A stretch of 64,000 bases of DNA from Anisodus tanguticus (Eukaryota > Streptophyta > Magnoliopsida > Solanales > Solanaceae). Location: positions 20,380,501 through 20,444,500 of the forward strand of contig CM067559.1 of assembly GCA_034509755.1 (NCBI GenBank). The letters run 5' to 3'. Shown here piece by piece: positions 47,310 to 57,914 of the stretch (the first letter of the stretch is position 1; each line of letters starts with the position of its first letter). A program made the position numbers and the translations under genes. Under the pieces are notes generated by a model, which was given only the letters and a program-made list of their open reading frames with translations, ran no database searches and had not been told where the DNA came from.

Positions 47310-47700
47310 CAAAGAACGGTGTATGACGAGGACAATAAGACAGCGATAGACACTACGAGATAACAACAATAGTACGAGATAATAGGCACCTACTAAAGGA
47401 ACGGTGTATAATGCTTCGAGAGAAAAGTAAAAAAGCGATAAGTGATGTAAAGTAGGATAAGACGGCAAGGACAAAAATAAAAAGAACGGTGTATAATGCT
47501 CAAGAAAAAACCAAACAGAGACGTAAAACGGTAAGGACAAAAATAACTGACAGCTGCAAAACCGACAAATGAAAAAGTATCTTTTTCCAAAAGGTTCACG
47601 TGACGATGGGGCCCATAGCGCACCCGGCTGGACACAGAAGATTCTTTCAACATTTGAAATCCGCATTTTGACGTCCGCCCGGACTCTATATAAACGAGAC
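47310..47700 (+). promoter_or_regulatory. pararetroviral intergenic promoter upstream of EPRV-4
   Basis: TATA box TATATAAAC at 47,688-47,696. Upstream are TGACGTCC (about 47,670), CACGTGACG (about 47,598) and three ACGGTGTAT repeats starting at about 47,316, 47,401 and 47,486. It ends just before the purine-rich AGACACACAAAAAAAAAAG run, which probably lies at the start of the leader. Confidence 0.72.
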
Positions 47701-48522
47701 TCCAAAGAACACAGAAGACACACAAAAAAAAAAGATTAGAGAGCAAAAATCACACCGAAATGCCTCAAATCTCTTTACTTCCCCCCTTTGTATAAACCAC
47801 CACTATTCCACCAGAATAGTTTAAGTTTATTTGCTTGCTGCACGCTACTAAGTCTTCCGGGGCTTCCCGAAAGGGAAACCTCCCTGTTTTTCCGAATTAT
47901 GTAAGTCTACTTTCCAGAAGTTTATCTCCTCCATATGTAAATTATGTTTTCATAGTTATATAAATTAGTCCTTCAAAATGAAAATTTTGAAGGAATTATG
48001 TTGATATGTTATTATCATGTTGTTATTATGAACTCTGTTATTATCATGAACTCAATATACTCTGTATATGGTTATCTTTTAAACTCTGCGATAACCTCCA
48101 TGGATTAGCCTGTAAATTCCTATGTTAACGGTGGTTAACTGAATTGGTCGTTGTAATGTGCGCTGAAGGACGATGTTGGCCCGAAAAATTGGGTGGGGCT
48201 AAAGACGACTGTTATTGTAGACTAGGTTTAGAAGAAGAGATGAACAGTATAAAGAGTTTCCATGACTGGACAGAGTCCAGAATATAAAAATAAATAAATC
48301 CAGGCGATAGACTTGATCGGATTGTATGACAAACATAAGAGGAAACATAACAGGAAGGGAGTACCGAGTAGGACTACACACCTTATATCACACCCCCTCT
48401 TTAAAATTATTGAAATAACCACACCCCCTATTTTTTTTAGAATATAAATTAATTAGGCATATAAAGTCTAGAAGGTTAGAATTAGCTCCAAGTCAGAATC
48501 GTTATAAGCCTTATTAAAATAT
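47701..48522 (+). other. leader of EPRV-4
   Basis: An ~800-nt leader before ORF1. It contains the CTTCCCGAAAGGGAAACC hairpin (about 47,863-47,880), the CCTTCAAAATGAAAATTTTG hairpin (about 47,971) and AT-rich repeated GTTATTATCATG words. Complementary long ORFs on the other strand are incidental. Confidence 0.6.
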
Positions 48523-48804
48523 ATGAGATCACTACCGTTTGTTAAACTAATTAGATTCAACCAGTGGATGATTCATAGAGATATAAAAAGAAAAAATGAA
48601 TATATACGAGCAGAAAGAGCTTTACGTTCCTATCTAGAACTATTAGAAGCTAAATTAGTATCTCAGGAAATACAGAGTCAGTTAGAAGAACTAATCTCAT
48701 TTATAAAGTGGGAATTACAGGGTTTAGTAAGCGATATAGAATATAGTAAAGATTGTATAAATTTTTGGCAAAATCAGAATAAAATAAGAATACCTCTAGG
48801 GTAA
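48523..48804 (+). CDS. EPRV-4 ORF1
   Basis: 93 codons with the same translation as the EPRV-1 copy (MRSLPFVKLIRFNQ...). It ends TAA, four bases before the ATA at which the ORF2 frame begins. Confidence 0.7.
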   Translation: MRSLPFVKLIRFNQWMIHRDIKRKNEYIRAERALRSYLELLEAKLVSQEIQSQLEELISFIKWELQGLVSDIEYSKDCINFWQNQNKIRIPLG

Positions 48805-48808
48805 TAAA

Positions 48809-49299
48809 ATAGATACACTAAAGCACTTAGAATATCTAGACTTAAGAATATCTCAGAAAAGAAATACAGAATTCTAAAAGATCATAGCGTCATAAAGTGT
48901 AACTTTAGTACAGGAGATCATATTCTACATAGTGAAGACAAACAACTAAATACAATAGTAGATATTATTATAAATTCGAGTGAAAATAGTTAAGAAAATA
49001 ATAAACATATTAATCGAAGCCTAGAAAAATTAGAGGCATCTCAGACTAAACAAAAGAAAATATTTGAAAAATCAGAACAGAATCTAGAATACATAAACAC
49101 ACTAGTAACCACTTGCAACTTAAAAAAGTTACCCACAAAAACAGAAATAGATAATCTATTTAAAGAAAACTTAATAAAAACAGAACTAAAAACTACTCAA
49201 GAAATAAATAAAGTAAATCAAGATTTAAGAAATCTAGCTAACATAATTAAAGAGTTAGAAAAGACAATTCAAGAACTAAAAGAAATTATCCTTTCATGA
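48809..49299 (+). pseudogene. EPRV-4 ORF2 (ATA start, internal TAA, one frameshift)
   Basis: Same coiled-coil frame as at 34,316-34,807, with the shared ATA and internal TAA. A C is missing near 48,852 (TCTCAGAAAAG where EPRV-5 has TCTCCAGAAAAG), again beside a CAG. It ends in ATGA overlap with ORF3. Confidence 0.6.
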
Positions 49300-49681
49300 G
49301 TAGACTGACGTTGATTAAAGAAGAAGCGTTAAAAATATTAGAAAAAACATTACCCCTACCACCAGATTATAAAGAATATACACCCAACGCGAAATCGGAC
49401 CAAATACAAATACAACAAAATATTACTGAAATAGCTTTAATTTTAGACATTATCGAAAAATAGAAATTATAGTATTAAAACTAGACGCAAGAAGCGAGCG
49501 TGTTCGGATATTAACAGAAGAACGCGATAAAGGTAAAAACGTCCAGTGAGACAACGCTATAGAAGATATAATAAGTAACCTAAAATAGGTAGAAATAACA
49601 CCTCAACAAGAAAGAATCGAAAAACCCAAAAATGGACATTTTTCCAGCTCGATCGGGGAGAAAGACAAAGACAAAGAGTAG
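49296..49681 (+). pseudogene. EPRV-4 ORF3, interrupted
   Basis: Starts with the ATGA overlap. Lineage-B TGA (after GKNVQ) and TAG codons are present; there is also a base change near 49,456 (TATCGAAAAAT for TATCAGAAAAAT) and others at CAG sites up to 49,750. Confidence 0.72.
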
Positions 49682-52376
49682 GTTTTTCGTAGAAAAAGAA
49701 TAGGAAATAACTTTATATCCGAATCCTAAACAGAAGAACACACCGAAGAGGATAATAGACAACTTAGTGAAATAATAAACGTAGATAGAGACATCAGTAT
49801 CTTCCAGCAACACCAACTAAAATTATTAAACCCCAAAACCCTATATAATACAGGGCATTTCTCTACAACTACACAACTATACAGACACTATAGAGAGGAA
49901 CAGTTATCTGTTCTAGGAACCAGAGCTAATAGTATAAGCCTGATAAATGAAGAATCGTTGAGACAAATAAAAAAGACCACTAGAACTCTCATGCATATGG
50001 GATTAATTGTCATAGGATTAAAAGGATTAACGAGAAAAAATTTAGGGAGTAAAGTATTAATAGTAATTTATGACGATGGATGGTCAGATATGAAAAAATC
50101 AGTAATAGGAATGACTGAAGTAGATATGACTGATAATGGAGGAATTTTTTATATTAGCCCAGATTTTATAATGAACTTAAGAGAATTTGGAAAACATATA
50201 AAAATAGGAATACAAACTAAAGGTTATGAAGAAATGCATAATGGAAATAATTTACTAATATGCGTAGGATTCTTAGGCAAGATGACAGACAATAGTAATA
50301 CAAAATTCAAAATAAAAATAAATGATGTAGTAGAATTAATGGGACAATAAAGGAATTAATTTAATCAAACCTATAAAGATAGGTCCAGAAGAATACGCAG
50401 GATTAGAATGGAAATTAGAACATTTTAATCAAAAGAAAAAGATGTTACAACCAGAGTCACACCTGGTGTATCCTAAAGGAGAAACATCTATAAGATTTAC
50501 ATATTATAGTTACATTCCCCAGAAAAATGAGGAAGACGAAAGTACAATAGACGAACAAGAAATAACTGAAACTACTTTTATGAACATAGATTTAATACAA
50601 GAAGGTTATGAGGTAGATATCGCCTTAGAAGAAGCAAAACGCCTGCACAGAGAAAACCCACATAAGTTATTTCGATGTAAAGGATGTAAGTTGAACTATT
50701 TAAACTTAGAAGAAACTATAAATCATTTTAAAATATGCGAAATTAGAACCGATAACCTAGGATATAGAGCCGAACAGATTTGTCAAAAGAAAACAGATAC
50801 TTTTGAATCAATGTGGGAAGATATTTTTAAACAAGATAATGATTTAGAAAATGACGATTTAGAAAGAAACTCAATAATAAGTCAAAAAGAATTAATGGAA
50901 ACCAGTGCGTCAAGCTCTAGTCCTAGTCCATTTCAAATAACTACAGGAGAACAATACACAGTAGATACAAATACAGGAAATGTACCTAGACGAAGAGTAT
51001 TTAGAACAACTGGAGAACCTATAGAAAAGGTAAAACCATCAGGAAGAAGAATGCCTTTAGAAGAACCTATTACCCTCCAAGAAGGAGGAAATAGAGGAAA
51101 TTTTATAAATATAGCAGCCCACGATCCACAAAAATGGAACTCAGTAATTGATCTGTGGAAAGGAATAGTAGTTGCAGACTATATACAAAATTACGTTGAA
51201 ACAGACGCTGAAACAATGTATAAATACTTAGAAACATTTTTAGGAGAATCTACTAAAGCTTTATGGGAAGCTTATAAAACAGATTTCCAGACCGAATTCC
51301 AACAGTTAGTAGCAATGGGAGCAAACCCATATAATTTTACAAATAAAATACACACCTTAATCACAGGTGAAGACCCAAATAGTGGCCTAGTAATATTACA
51401 AAGAAATGCACTAATAAAATTAGAACAATTAAGTATAAGTAATTGGATTTATATAAAAAAGTTTTTAAATGATTTCTTTTATTATTGCACAATAAGCGGA
51501 AACTCTTTTGACCAAGAATTAGGTAAAAAAATCTTCAATAAATTACCAGGAGCTCTAGGAAGAGAAATTGAAGAAAGATGGAACAAAAGAGAAGGAGTAA
51601 CACAGAATCCAAATGTAAGATGGTCAATAGGACATAGAATACAACATGTAATGGATATTTTACAAGAAAAGTGTACACACTTACAAATACAAAAACAATT
51701 AAAACAAAATGAATTAAGCTTTTGTAAAAGCGTAATATATACGACACAAAGCTACGATAAAGATCCACCAAAAAAGAGAAATTACCAGAAGTATAAGAAA
51801 AGATATAAAGACTACAATAAATACGGAAAGAAAAAATACTACCTAAGAAAATCCTCGGCTAGAAAGCCTTACCTAGATAAAGACAGACATATAAGGAAGT
51901 ACAGAACTGATAGAAATTACAAAAATAAACTAGAATGCTTTACGTGTGGAAGTATAGAACACTTAGCCAATACTTGCCCAAAAAGAATAAATAATAATAC
52001 TCGTAATTCTCAGCTAATAGAAGATTTTCAAGAAACATTAATAAATGTAGACGAATATATGTCAGACACAGAAAGCATATACTCTGTAGTAAGTATAGAA
52101 ATAGGAGACAGCAGTAACGTAGATTCTTCTGACTCAGAAGCAGACGAATTAATTAACGAAATAGGAATGGAAAAAATAGATCTAGACATAGGTTTTGACA
52201 CAATGAATAATTTAGTAAATATAAGTATAAATTGTGATCATAATTTCGAAAGAAACAAAGGCCTAGACAGTAATCCCTGTTTTTCGTGTAAATGGTTTCC
52301 TAGTAGAAGTAAAAGAGCAAAATGTAAAAATTGCTATCTAGAAGGATGTATCGCTTGCATCCAGAGAGAATTTTAG
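49632..52376 (+). pseudogene. EPRV-4 movement-capsid ORF (lineage B)
   Basis: ATG at 49,632. After CAG-site damage up to about 49,750, the movement domain is open at 49,958-50,350, ending in the lineage-B one-base insertion (GGGACAATAA). The capsid part is open for 644 codons from 50,442 to a TAG at 52,374-52,376, with the CCHC knuckle at 51,936-51,977 and the second Cys cluster near 52,278-52,370. After the TAG the frame stays open for 186 bases straight into the protease ATG at 52,563. In the ancestor, movement, capsid, protease and polymerase may therefore have been a single polyprotein. Confidence 0.86.
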
Positions 52377-52562
52377 ATAACAGTAAACCAGAAAGAAATA
52401 GTAAATACGAAAGAAGATTCAACTTTAAGTCAAAGAATAATAACATTAGAAACAAGGATAAACGCTTTAGAAACTAGACTATCCCAGATAGAAAAAGGAA
52501 AACAGAAAGAAGTAAACGAAGAAGAATTATTTTTAGAACATATAAGTTTACCAACAGAATTA

Positions 52563-54651
52563 ATGAACAATGAACAGACTGGAACATTAGTATGTAATGA
52601 AGATAAAAAAATCGGATCTTTAAAATTACTAACAAAGATCAGAATAAAAGACTACGAAATCAAGACTCTAGCTCTTGTAGATTCAGGATGTACTAAGAGC
52701 ATACTAAATAAAAAGATTGTTCCGGTAAATCTAATCAAAGCTTTAGATAGACCAGTTGCAGCCATGCAAATGGATGGAACACATAATATGTATCATCATT
52801 ACGTAGAAGAAGCATCAATAAGCTTTCTTAATACTTGCTCAAATTTTTACAATCCTAATTATAAAATGGATAAAATTTGGGTACGAGATTTAAATATAAA
52901 TACAGATTTCGTTATAGGATTAGATTTCTTATTAAAAGATAATGGAAGCTGTACTATTACAAGAGACGGAGTTATTTTCTTAAAAAATAGCACCTATACA
53001 CCAGTACAAACCCAGAAGTCGGCAACAGAGGTTATAAAAATCTCTCCAGTAAACCTACAAGAAAAATGTTGTTGTCAAGACAGTAAAAACAACGACATAA
53101 GTTGTAGTAATAAGAATAAAGACTTCTTATTAGAAGAAATTCTAGACGAAAATGATATAATAGAAAAAGACTACACATTAATAGATATAGAAACAGATTT
53201 TTATAATTTTAAAACAGGAATAGAAAAGATAGGTGTAATTAAAAACCAAAAAGACGTAGAGAACATAGTAAAAATATTAGATGAACTAGAAATTATAGGA
53301 GAAAAACCCTTAAAACGTTGGAATAATAATAAGGTACTTTGTAAATTAGACATAATAAACCCGGAATATATTATTAAGACTGCATCAATAGAAGCTACGA
53401 ACCAAGATTTAGAAGACTTCAAAATACAAATCAAAGAATTGCTAGACTTAGGAGTAATAAGAAGATCTATTTCTAAACATACATCAGCTGCCTTCATAGT
53501 CAGAAATCATTCAAAAATAATTATAGGTAAAGCCAGAATGGTTATTAATTACAAAAGACTTAACGATAATACTAAAAACGATTGCTACAAACTGCCAGAT
53601 AAAACAGAATTAATTAATAGAATACAGCGAAAGAATTTTTTTAGTAATGGCAAGTAAAGATGCATGAAGATAGCATAGACTGGACTGCTTTCACTTGCCC
53701 GGAAGGACATTTTGAATGGCTGGTCATGCCTTTCGGCCTAAATACCGCTCCACCAATCTTTCAAAGAAAGATGGATAATATATTCGGAGAGTATAAAAGA
53801 TTCGTATTAGTTTACGTAGACGATATTCTAGTATTTAGCCAGAATATGAATAAAGACCTTGGACATCTACAAACAGTGTTCAGATTGTTCGTAAATAACG
53901 GAATAATAATAAGTAAAAAGAAAATGGAGCTATGTAAAAAATATATAAACTTTTTAGGAGTAATTTTAGGAGAAGGAAAGATAAAATTACAACCACACAT
54001 AGCGAAAAAGGTATTAGATATGCCAGATAAGCTAGATAGTACAAAAGAACTACAGAAATTTTTAGGTATAGTAAACTATGCTCGGAGCTTTATTAAAGAC
54101 TTAGGAAAAATAGCAGGACCGTTATATGCTAAAACAGGATCCACAGGCCAGAAACACTTTAATACAGAAGACATAAAATTAGTACAAGCAATCAAAGAAA
54201 AGGTAAAAAACATCCCAGATTTAAATATTCCTTAAGAAACAGATTTTCAAATCATAGAAACAGACGGAAGTTTTGAAGGATGGGGAGCTGTCCTAAAAAA
54301 AAAACCAAACAAAAACATTAGCAAAACCGAAGAAAAAATTTGTGCTTATCAGAGTGGTAAGTATAAAGAAAAAGGAAACATGACTAGCATAGACGCAAAA
54401 ATACTAGCTGTAGTCTATGGCCTAAATAGTTTCAGATTGTATATTTTAAATAAACCAGAAATATTAGTAAGAACAGATTGCGAGGCAGTAGTTAAATTCC
54501 ACTAGAAATAAATGATAAAAACAGTAGTAGAAGAAGATGGCTAAATTTTTTAGACACTATATCCATCTACAACTTAGTATTCGAGCATATTAAAGGCAAG
54601 GATAATAGCCTAGCAGACCAGCTCAGCAGATTAAATATTTTGTCTAACTAA
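52563..54651 (+). pseudogene. EPRV-4 protease-RT-RNase H region (lineage B)
   Basis: Open for 364 codons through the protease (Asp-Ser-Gly at residues 40-42) and the N-terminal RT. It then ends at the 22-bp deletion near 53,645 that removes the segment bearing the RT motif A aspartate. A second frame, 53,660-54,235, has YVDD and the RT connection. A missing T at 54,232 and a TAG plus base loss near 54,503 break the RNase H. All these lesions recur in EPRV-2 and -3. Confidence 0.88.
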
Positions 54652-54670
54652 CCAAATTTTTTATTACAGC

Positions 54671-55924
54671 ATGAGCTCGTCAAAAGATCAGACAAAAGAT
54701 AAGGGAAAAGGCCCAGCCATATCCCAAGATGATTACAGACAACGGGTATTGGGCAACTTAAAATTTAAACCCATGACCGAATTTGAGACACCCACAATAG
54801 AAAGACTTTATTTTGGAAAAAATAATTTAGTATGTTTTCCAACTTCGAATTTAACTTTCAAAATTTTACCAGAATATTTAGTCGATAGACAACAAAAGTG
54901 TTTAGTAGACAATATATGGATTTCTTATAACAAAAAAGACACTAGTCATCTGGTAGCCACATTAAATTGTCTTTGTCAATATTTTATTGAGAAAAACCAG
55001 GACAAAAGATTTAAATTTTACGTAGTAGTCCATGGAAAAGTTAATGGCATTTTCCAAACCTGGTTAGAAGTTATAGATTCTATAAAAGATATAAAGAAAC
55101 CTCTTTTTAAAGGTTTCAATGTATTTACAGAAGCTCTAGACTACGCAAGAGGAGTGCTTGGGCCAAATTATTATATTTCTCCAAACCCTCGAAACAATCC
55201 AGAAAAAACTCCCCAATACAATATTCAGAAAGACACCAGTAAAATCATATTCTGCGATCATTGTACTACAATGACCGAGACTGTAAAACGCCTCAACCAC
55301 ACAAAAGACCTACTTTCACTACAAAATACACATCTTTCAGAAAAAATAAAGGCGTTAGAACAGCAAATAAGAGACAATCAGAAACAGAGTTCTCCATCTC
55401 CTACAAAAATGGATGAGACAGGTGTGCATTCCCTTCTGAATGCAAATAGATCCACTGTACCGGATAAAGGTACAGCTAGTCCGGTTCAAACGGTAGCCGG
55501 TAAAGACTCATCAAATCCGTTGATGGCTGTCACTTTGCCAAAAAGTGAAGAAGAGGATACTTCCTCTCCACCCAGACGAAGGCTCCCTAGAACATTTACT
55601 CAGGGATCATCTTCCAGAACAAGGAGCAAAACGACAAAAAAGAAAAAAAATGATAACATAGAAAAAATAATTAAAGAAACTATAGAAAGGATTTTTCAGA
55701 ACAGACAAGACACTTTGAACAACGATACAGAACAGGATAAGCATATAAATTCTACTCAGTCATCCCAGTTACCAGCTCAAGGTCAAGATCATAATTCAGA
55801 CGAAGAAGACATAGATCATGTTTCAGACAATGAGTTCCAAGATGCAAATGATGCTCAGGACCCAAACGATTATGACTCCGGAATGAGTTTTGACTCTATT
55901 GCATTGCATAATTTGGACACATAG
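54671..55924 (+). CDS. EPRV-4 transactivator/viroplasmin, intact 417-codon ORF
   Basis: Same length and architecture as 36,300-37,553. It differs near residue 174 (SPNPRNNP against SPALRNNP), where CCAGCCCTCAGAAAC reads CCAAACCCTCGAAAC, two more changes at CAG, and at one Val/Ala position. The ORF is otherwise undamaged despite the broken RT upstream. Confidence 0.85.
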   Translation: MSSSKDQTKDKGKGPAISQDDYRQRVLGNLKFKPMTEFETPTIERLYFGKNNLVCFPTSNLTFKILPEYLVDRQQKCLVDNIWISYNKKDTSHLVATLNCLCQYFIEKNQDKRFKFYVVVHGKVNGIFQTWLEVIDSIKDIKKPLFKGFNVFTEALDYARGVLGPNYYISPNPRNNPEKTPQYNIQKDTSKIIFCDHCTTMTETVKRLNHTKDLLSLQNTHLSEKIKALEQQIRDNQKQSSPSPTKMDETGVHSLLNANRSTVPDKGTASPVQTVAGKDSSNPLMAVTLPKSEEEDTSSPPRRRLPRTFTQGSSSRTRSKTTKKKKNDNIEKIIKETIERIFQNRQDTLNNDTEQDKHINSTQSSQLPAQGQDHNSDEEDIDHVSDNEFQDANDAQDPNDYDSGMSFDSIALHNLDT

Positions 55925-56312
55925 CAAAGAACGGTGTATGACGAGGACAATAAGACAGCGATAGACAGCTACAGATAACAACAATAGTACAGATAATAGG
56001 CACCTACTAAAGGAACGGTGTATAATGCTTCAGAGAAAAGTAAAAAAGCAGACAGTGATGTAAAGTAGGATAAGACGGCAAGGACAAAAATAAAAAGAAC
56101 GGTGTATAATGCTCAAGAAAAAACCAAACAGAGACGTAAAACGGTAAGGACAAAAATAACAGACAGCTGCAAAACCGACAAATGAAAAAGTATCTTTTTC
56201 CAAAAGGTTCACGTGACGATGGGGCCCATAGCGCACCCGGCTGGACACAGAAGATTCTTTCAACATTTGAAATCCGCATTTTGACGTCCGCCCGGACTCT
56301 ATATAAACGAGA
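55925..56312 (+). promoter_or_regulatory. pararetroviral intergenic promoter upstream of EPRV-5
   Basis: TATA box TATATAAAC at 56,300-56,308, TGACGTCC at 56,282-56,289, G-box CACGTG at 56,210-56,215 running into TGACG at 56,214-56,218, and three repeats of ACGGTGTAT further upstream. The layout is that of a 35S-type promoter with as-1-like elements. Activity is inferred from motifs only. Confidence 0.72.
55931..56113 (+). repeat. ACGGTGTAT(AATGCT) repeats at 84-bp spacing
   Basis: ACGGTGTATGAC at 55,931, ACGGTGTATAATGCTTC at 56,015 and ACGGTGTATAATGCTC at 56,099 are exactly 84 bases apart. The interposed sequence also shares GGACAAAAATAA words but is otherwise divergent. Confidence 0.8.
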
Positions 56313-56476
56313 CTCCAAAGAACACAGAAGACACACAAAAAAAAAAGATTAGAGAGCAAAAATCACACCGAAATGCCTCAAATCTCTTTACTTCCCCCCT
56401 TTGTATAAACCACCACTATTCCACCAGAATAGTTTAAGTTTATTTGCTTGCTGCACGCTACTAAGTCTTCCGGGGC

Positions 56477-56490
56477 TTCCCGAAAGGGAA
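56477..56490 (+). other. leader hairpin 1, GAAA loop
   Basis: TTCCC-GAAA-GGGAA, extended outward by GG and CC with single bulged bases. The same element is present in EPRV-4 and, reversed, in EPRV-1. Confidence 0.55.
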
Positions 56491-56582
56491 ACCTCCCTGT
56501 TTTTCCGAATTATGTAAGTCTACTTTCCAGAAGTTTATCTCCTCCATATGTAAATTATGTTTTCATAGTTATATAAATTAGT

Positions 56583-56606
56583 CCTTCAAAATGAAAATTT
56601 TGAAGG
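56583..56606 (+). other. leader hairpin 2, 10-bp stem with GAAA loop
   Basis: CCTTCAAAAT-GAAA-ATTTTGAAGG is a perfect 10-bp stem capped by a GNRA-type tetraloop; conserved in all leaders of the window. Confidence 0.6.
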
Positions 56607-57136
56607 AATTATGTTGATATGTTATTATCATGTTGTTATTATGAACTCGTTATTATCATGAACTCAATATACTCGTATATGGTTATCTTTTAAACTCTGC
56701 GATAACCTCCATGGATTAGCTGTAAATTCCTATGTTAACGGTGGTTAAGCGAATTGGTCGTTGTAATGTGCGCTATTTGAAGGACGATGTTGGCCCGAAA
56801 AATTGGGTGGGGCTAAAGACGACTGTTATTGTAGACTAGGTTTAGAAGAAGAGATGAACAGTATAAAGAGTTTCCATGACTGGACAGAGTCCAGAATATA
56901 AAAATAAATAAATCCAGGCGATAGACTTGATCGGATTGTATGACAAACATAAGAGGAAACATAACAGGAAGGGAGTACCGAGTAGGACTACACACCTTAT
57001 ATCACACCCCCTCTTTAAAATTATTGAAATAACCACACCCCCTATTTTTTTTAGAATATAAATTAATTAGGCATATAAAGTCTAGAAGGTTAGAATTAGC
57101 TCCAAGTCAGAATCGTTATAAGCCTTATTAAAATAT

Positions 57137-57418
57137 ATGAGATCACTACCGTTTGTTAAACTAATTAGATTCAACCAGTGGATGATTCATAGAGATATAA
57201 AAAGAAAAAATGAATATATACGAGCAGAAAGAGCTTTACGTTCCTATCTAGAACTATTAGAAGCTAAATTAGTATCTCAGGAAATACAGAGTCAGTTAGA
57301 AGAACTAATCTCATTTATAAAGTGGGAATTACAGGGTTTAGTAAGCGATATAGAATATAGTAAAGATTGTATAAATTTTTGGCAAAATCAGAATAAAATA
57401 AGAATACCTCTAGGGTAA
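57137..57418 (+). CDS. EPRV-5 ORF1
   Basis: 93 codons with the same translation as the copies at 34,812-35,093 and 48,523-48,804. Confidence 0.7.
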   Translation: MRSLPFVKLIRFNQWMIHRDIKRKNEYIRAERALRSYLELLEAKLVSQEIQSQLEELISFIKWELQGLVSDIEYSKDCINFWQNQNKIRIPLG

Positions 57419-57422
57419 TAAA

Positions 57423-57914
57423 ATAGATACACTAAAGCACTTAGAATATCTAGACTTAAGAATATCTCCAGAAAAGAAATACAGAATTCTAAAAGATCAT
57501 AGCGTCATAAAGTGTAACTTTAGTACAGGAGATCATATTCTACATAGTGAAGACAAACAACTAAATACAATAGTAGATATTATTATAAATTCGAGTGAAA
57601 ATAGTTAAGAAAATAATAAACATATTAATCGAAGCCTAGAAAAATTAGAGGCATCTCAGACTAAACAAAAGAAAATATTTGAAAAATCAGAACAGAATCT
57701 AGAATACATAAACACACTAGTAACCACTTGCAACTTAAAAAAGTTACCCACAAAAACAGAAATAGATAATCTATTTAAAGAAAACTTAATAAAAACAGAA
57801 CTAAAAACTACTCAAGAAATAAATAAAGTAAATCAAGATTTAAGAAATCTAGCTAACATAATTAAAGAGTTAGAAAAGACAATTCAAGAACTAAAAGAAA
57901 TTATCCTTTCATGA
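57423..57914 (+). pseudogene. EPRV-5 ORF2 (ATA start, internal TAA)
   Basis: A 164-codon frame with the long C-terminal coiled coil. It begins with ATA at 57,423, has the shared TAA at codon 62, and ends in ATGA overlapping ORF3. Confidence 0.6.

Larger units (their letters stand above)
56313..57136 (+). other. leader of EPRV-5
   Basis: Transcript start should lie about 30 bases after the TATA box, near the AAGACACACAAAAAAAAAAG run. The ~800-nt leader has short upstream AUG frames, two GAAA-capped hairpins (56,477-56,490; 56,583-56,606) and an AT-rich 3' part. Differences from EPRV-4 cluster at 56,644-56,776, mostly at CTG. Confidence 0.6.

Noticed and set aside
49296..49320. Shine-Dalgarno-like or operon reading of the ATGA-coupled small ORFs
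   Set aside because: This is eukaryotic viral sequence; ATGA overlap is used by reinitiating or leaky-scanning plant pararetroviruses and does not indicate bacterial origin.
51535..51771. Hydrophobic 78-aa antisense ORF repeated in every EPRV copy (also 31,845, 40,450, 42,936 and 60,149)
   Set aside because: It is the reverse strand of the Lys/Tyr-rich capsid region; A-rich codons reversed give Phe/Leu/Val runs that imitate a membrane protein.
53812..54000. Antisense ORFs starting MCGCNFIFPSPK opposite RT in all copies
   Set aside because: Shadows of the conserved RT coding strand; no independent start context or codon pattern.
57137..57418. Potential cellular gene for ORF1
   Set aside because: It occurs at the same place in every viral unit directly after the leader, so it belongs to the EPRV.
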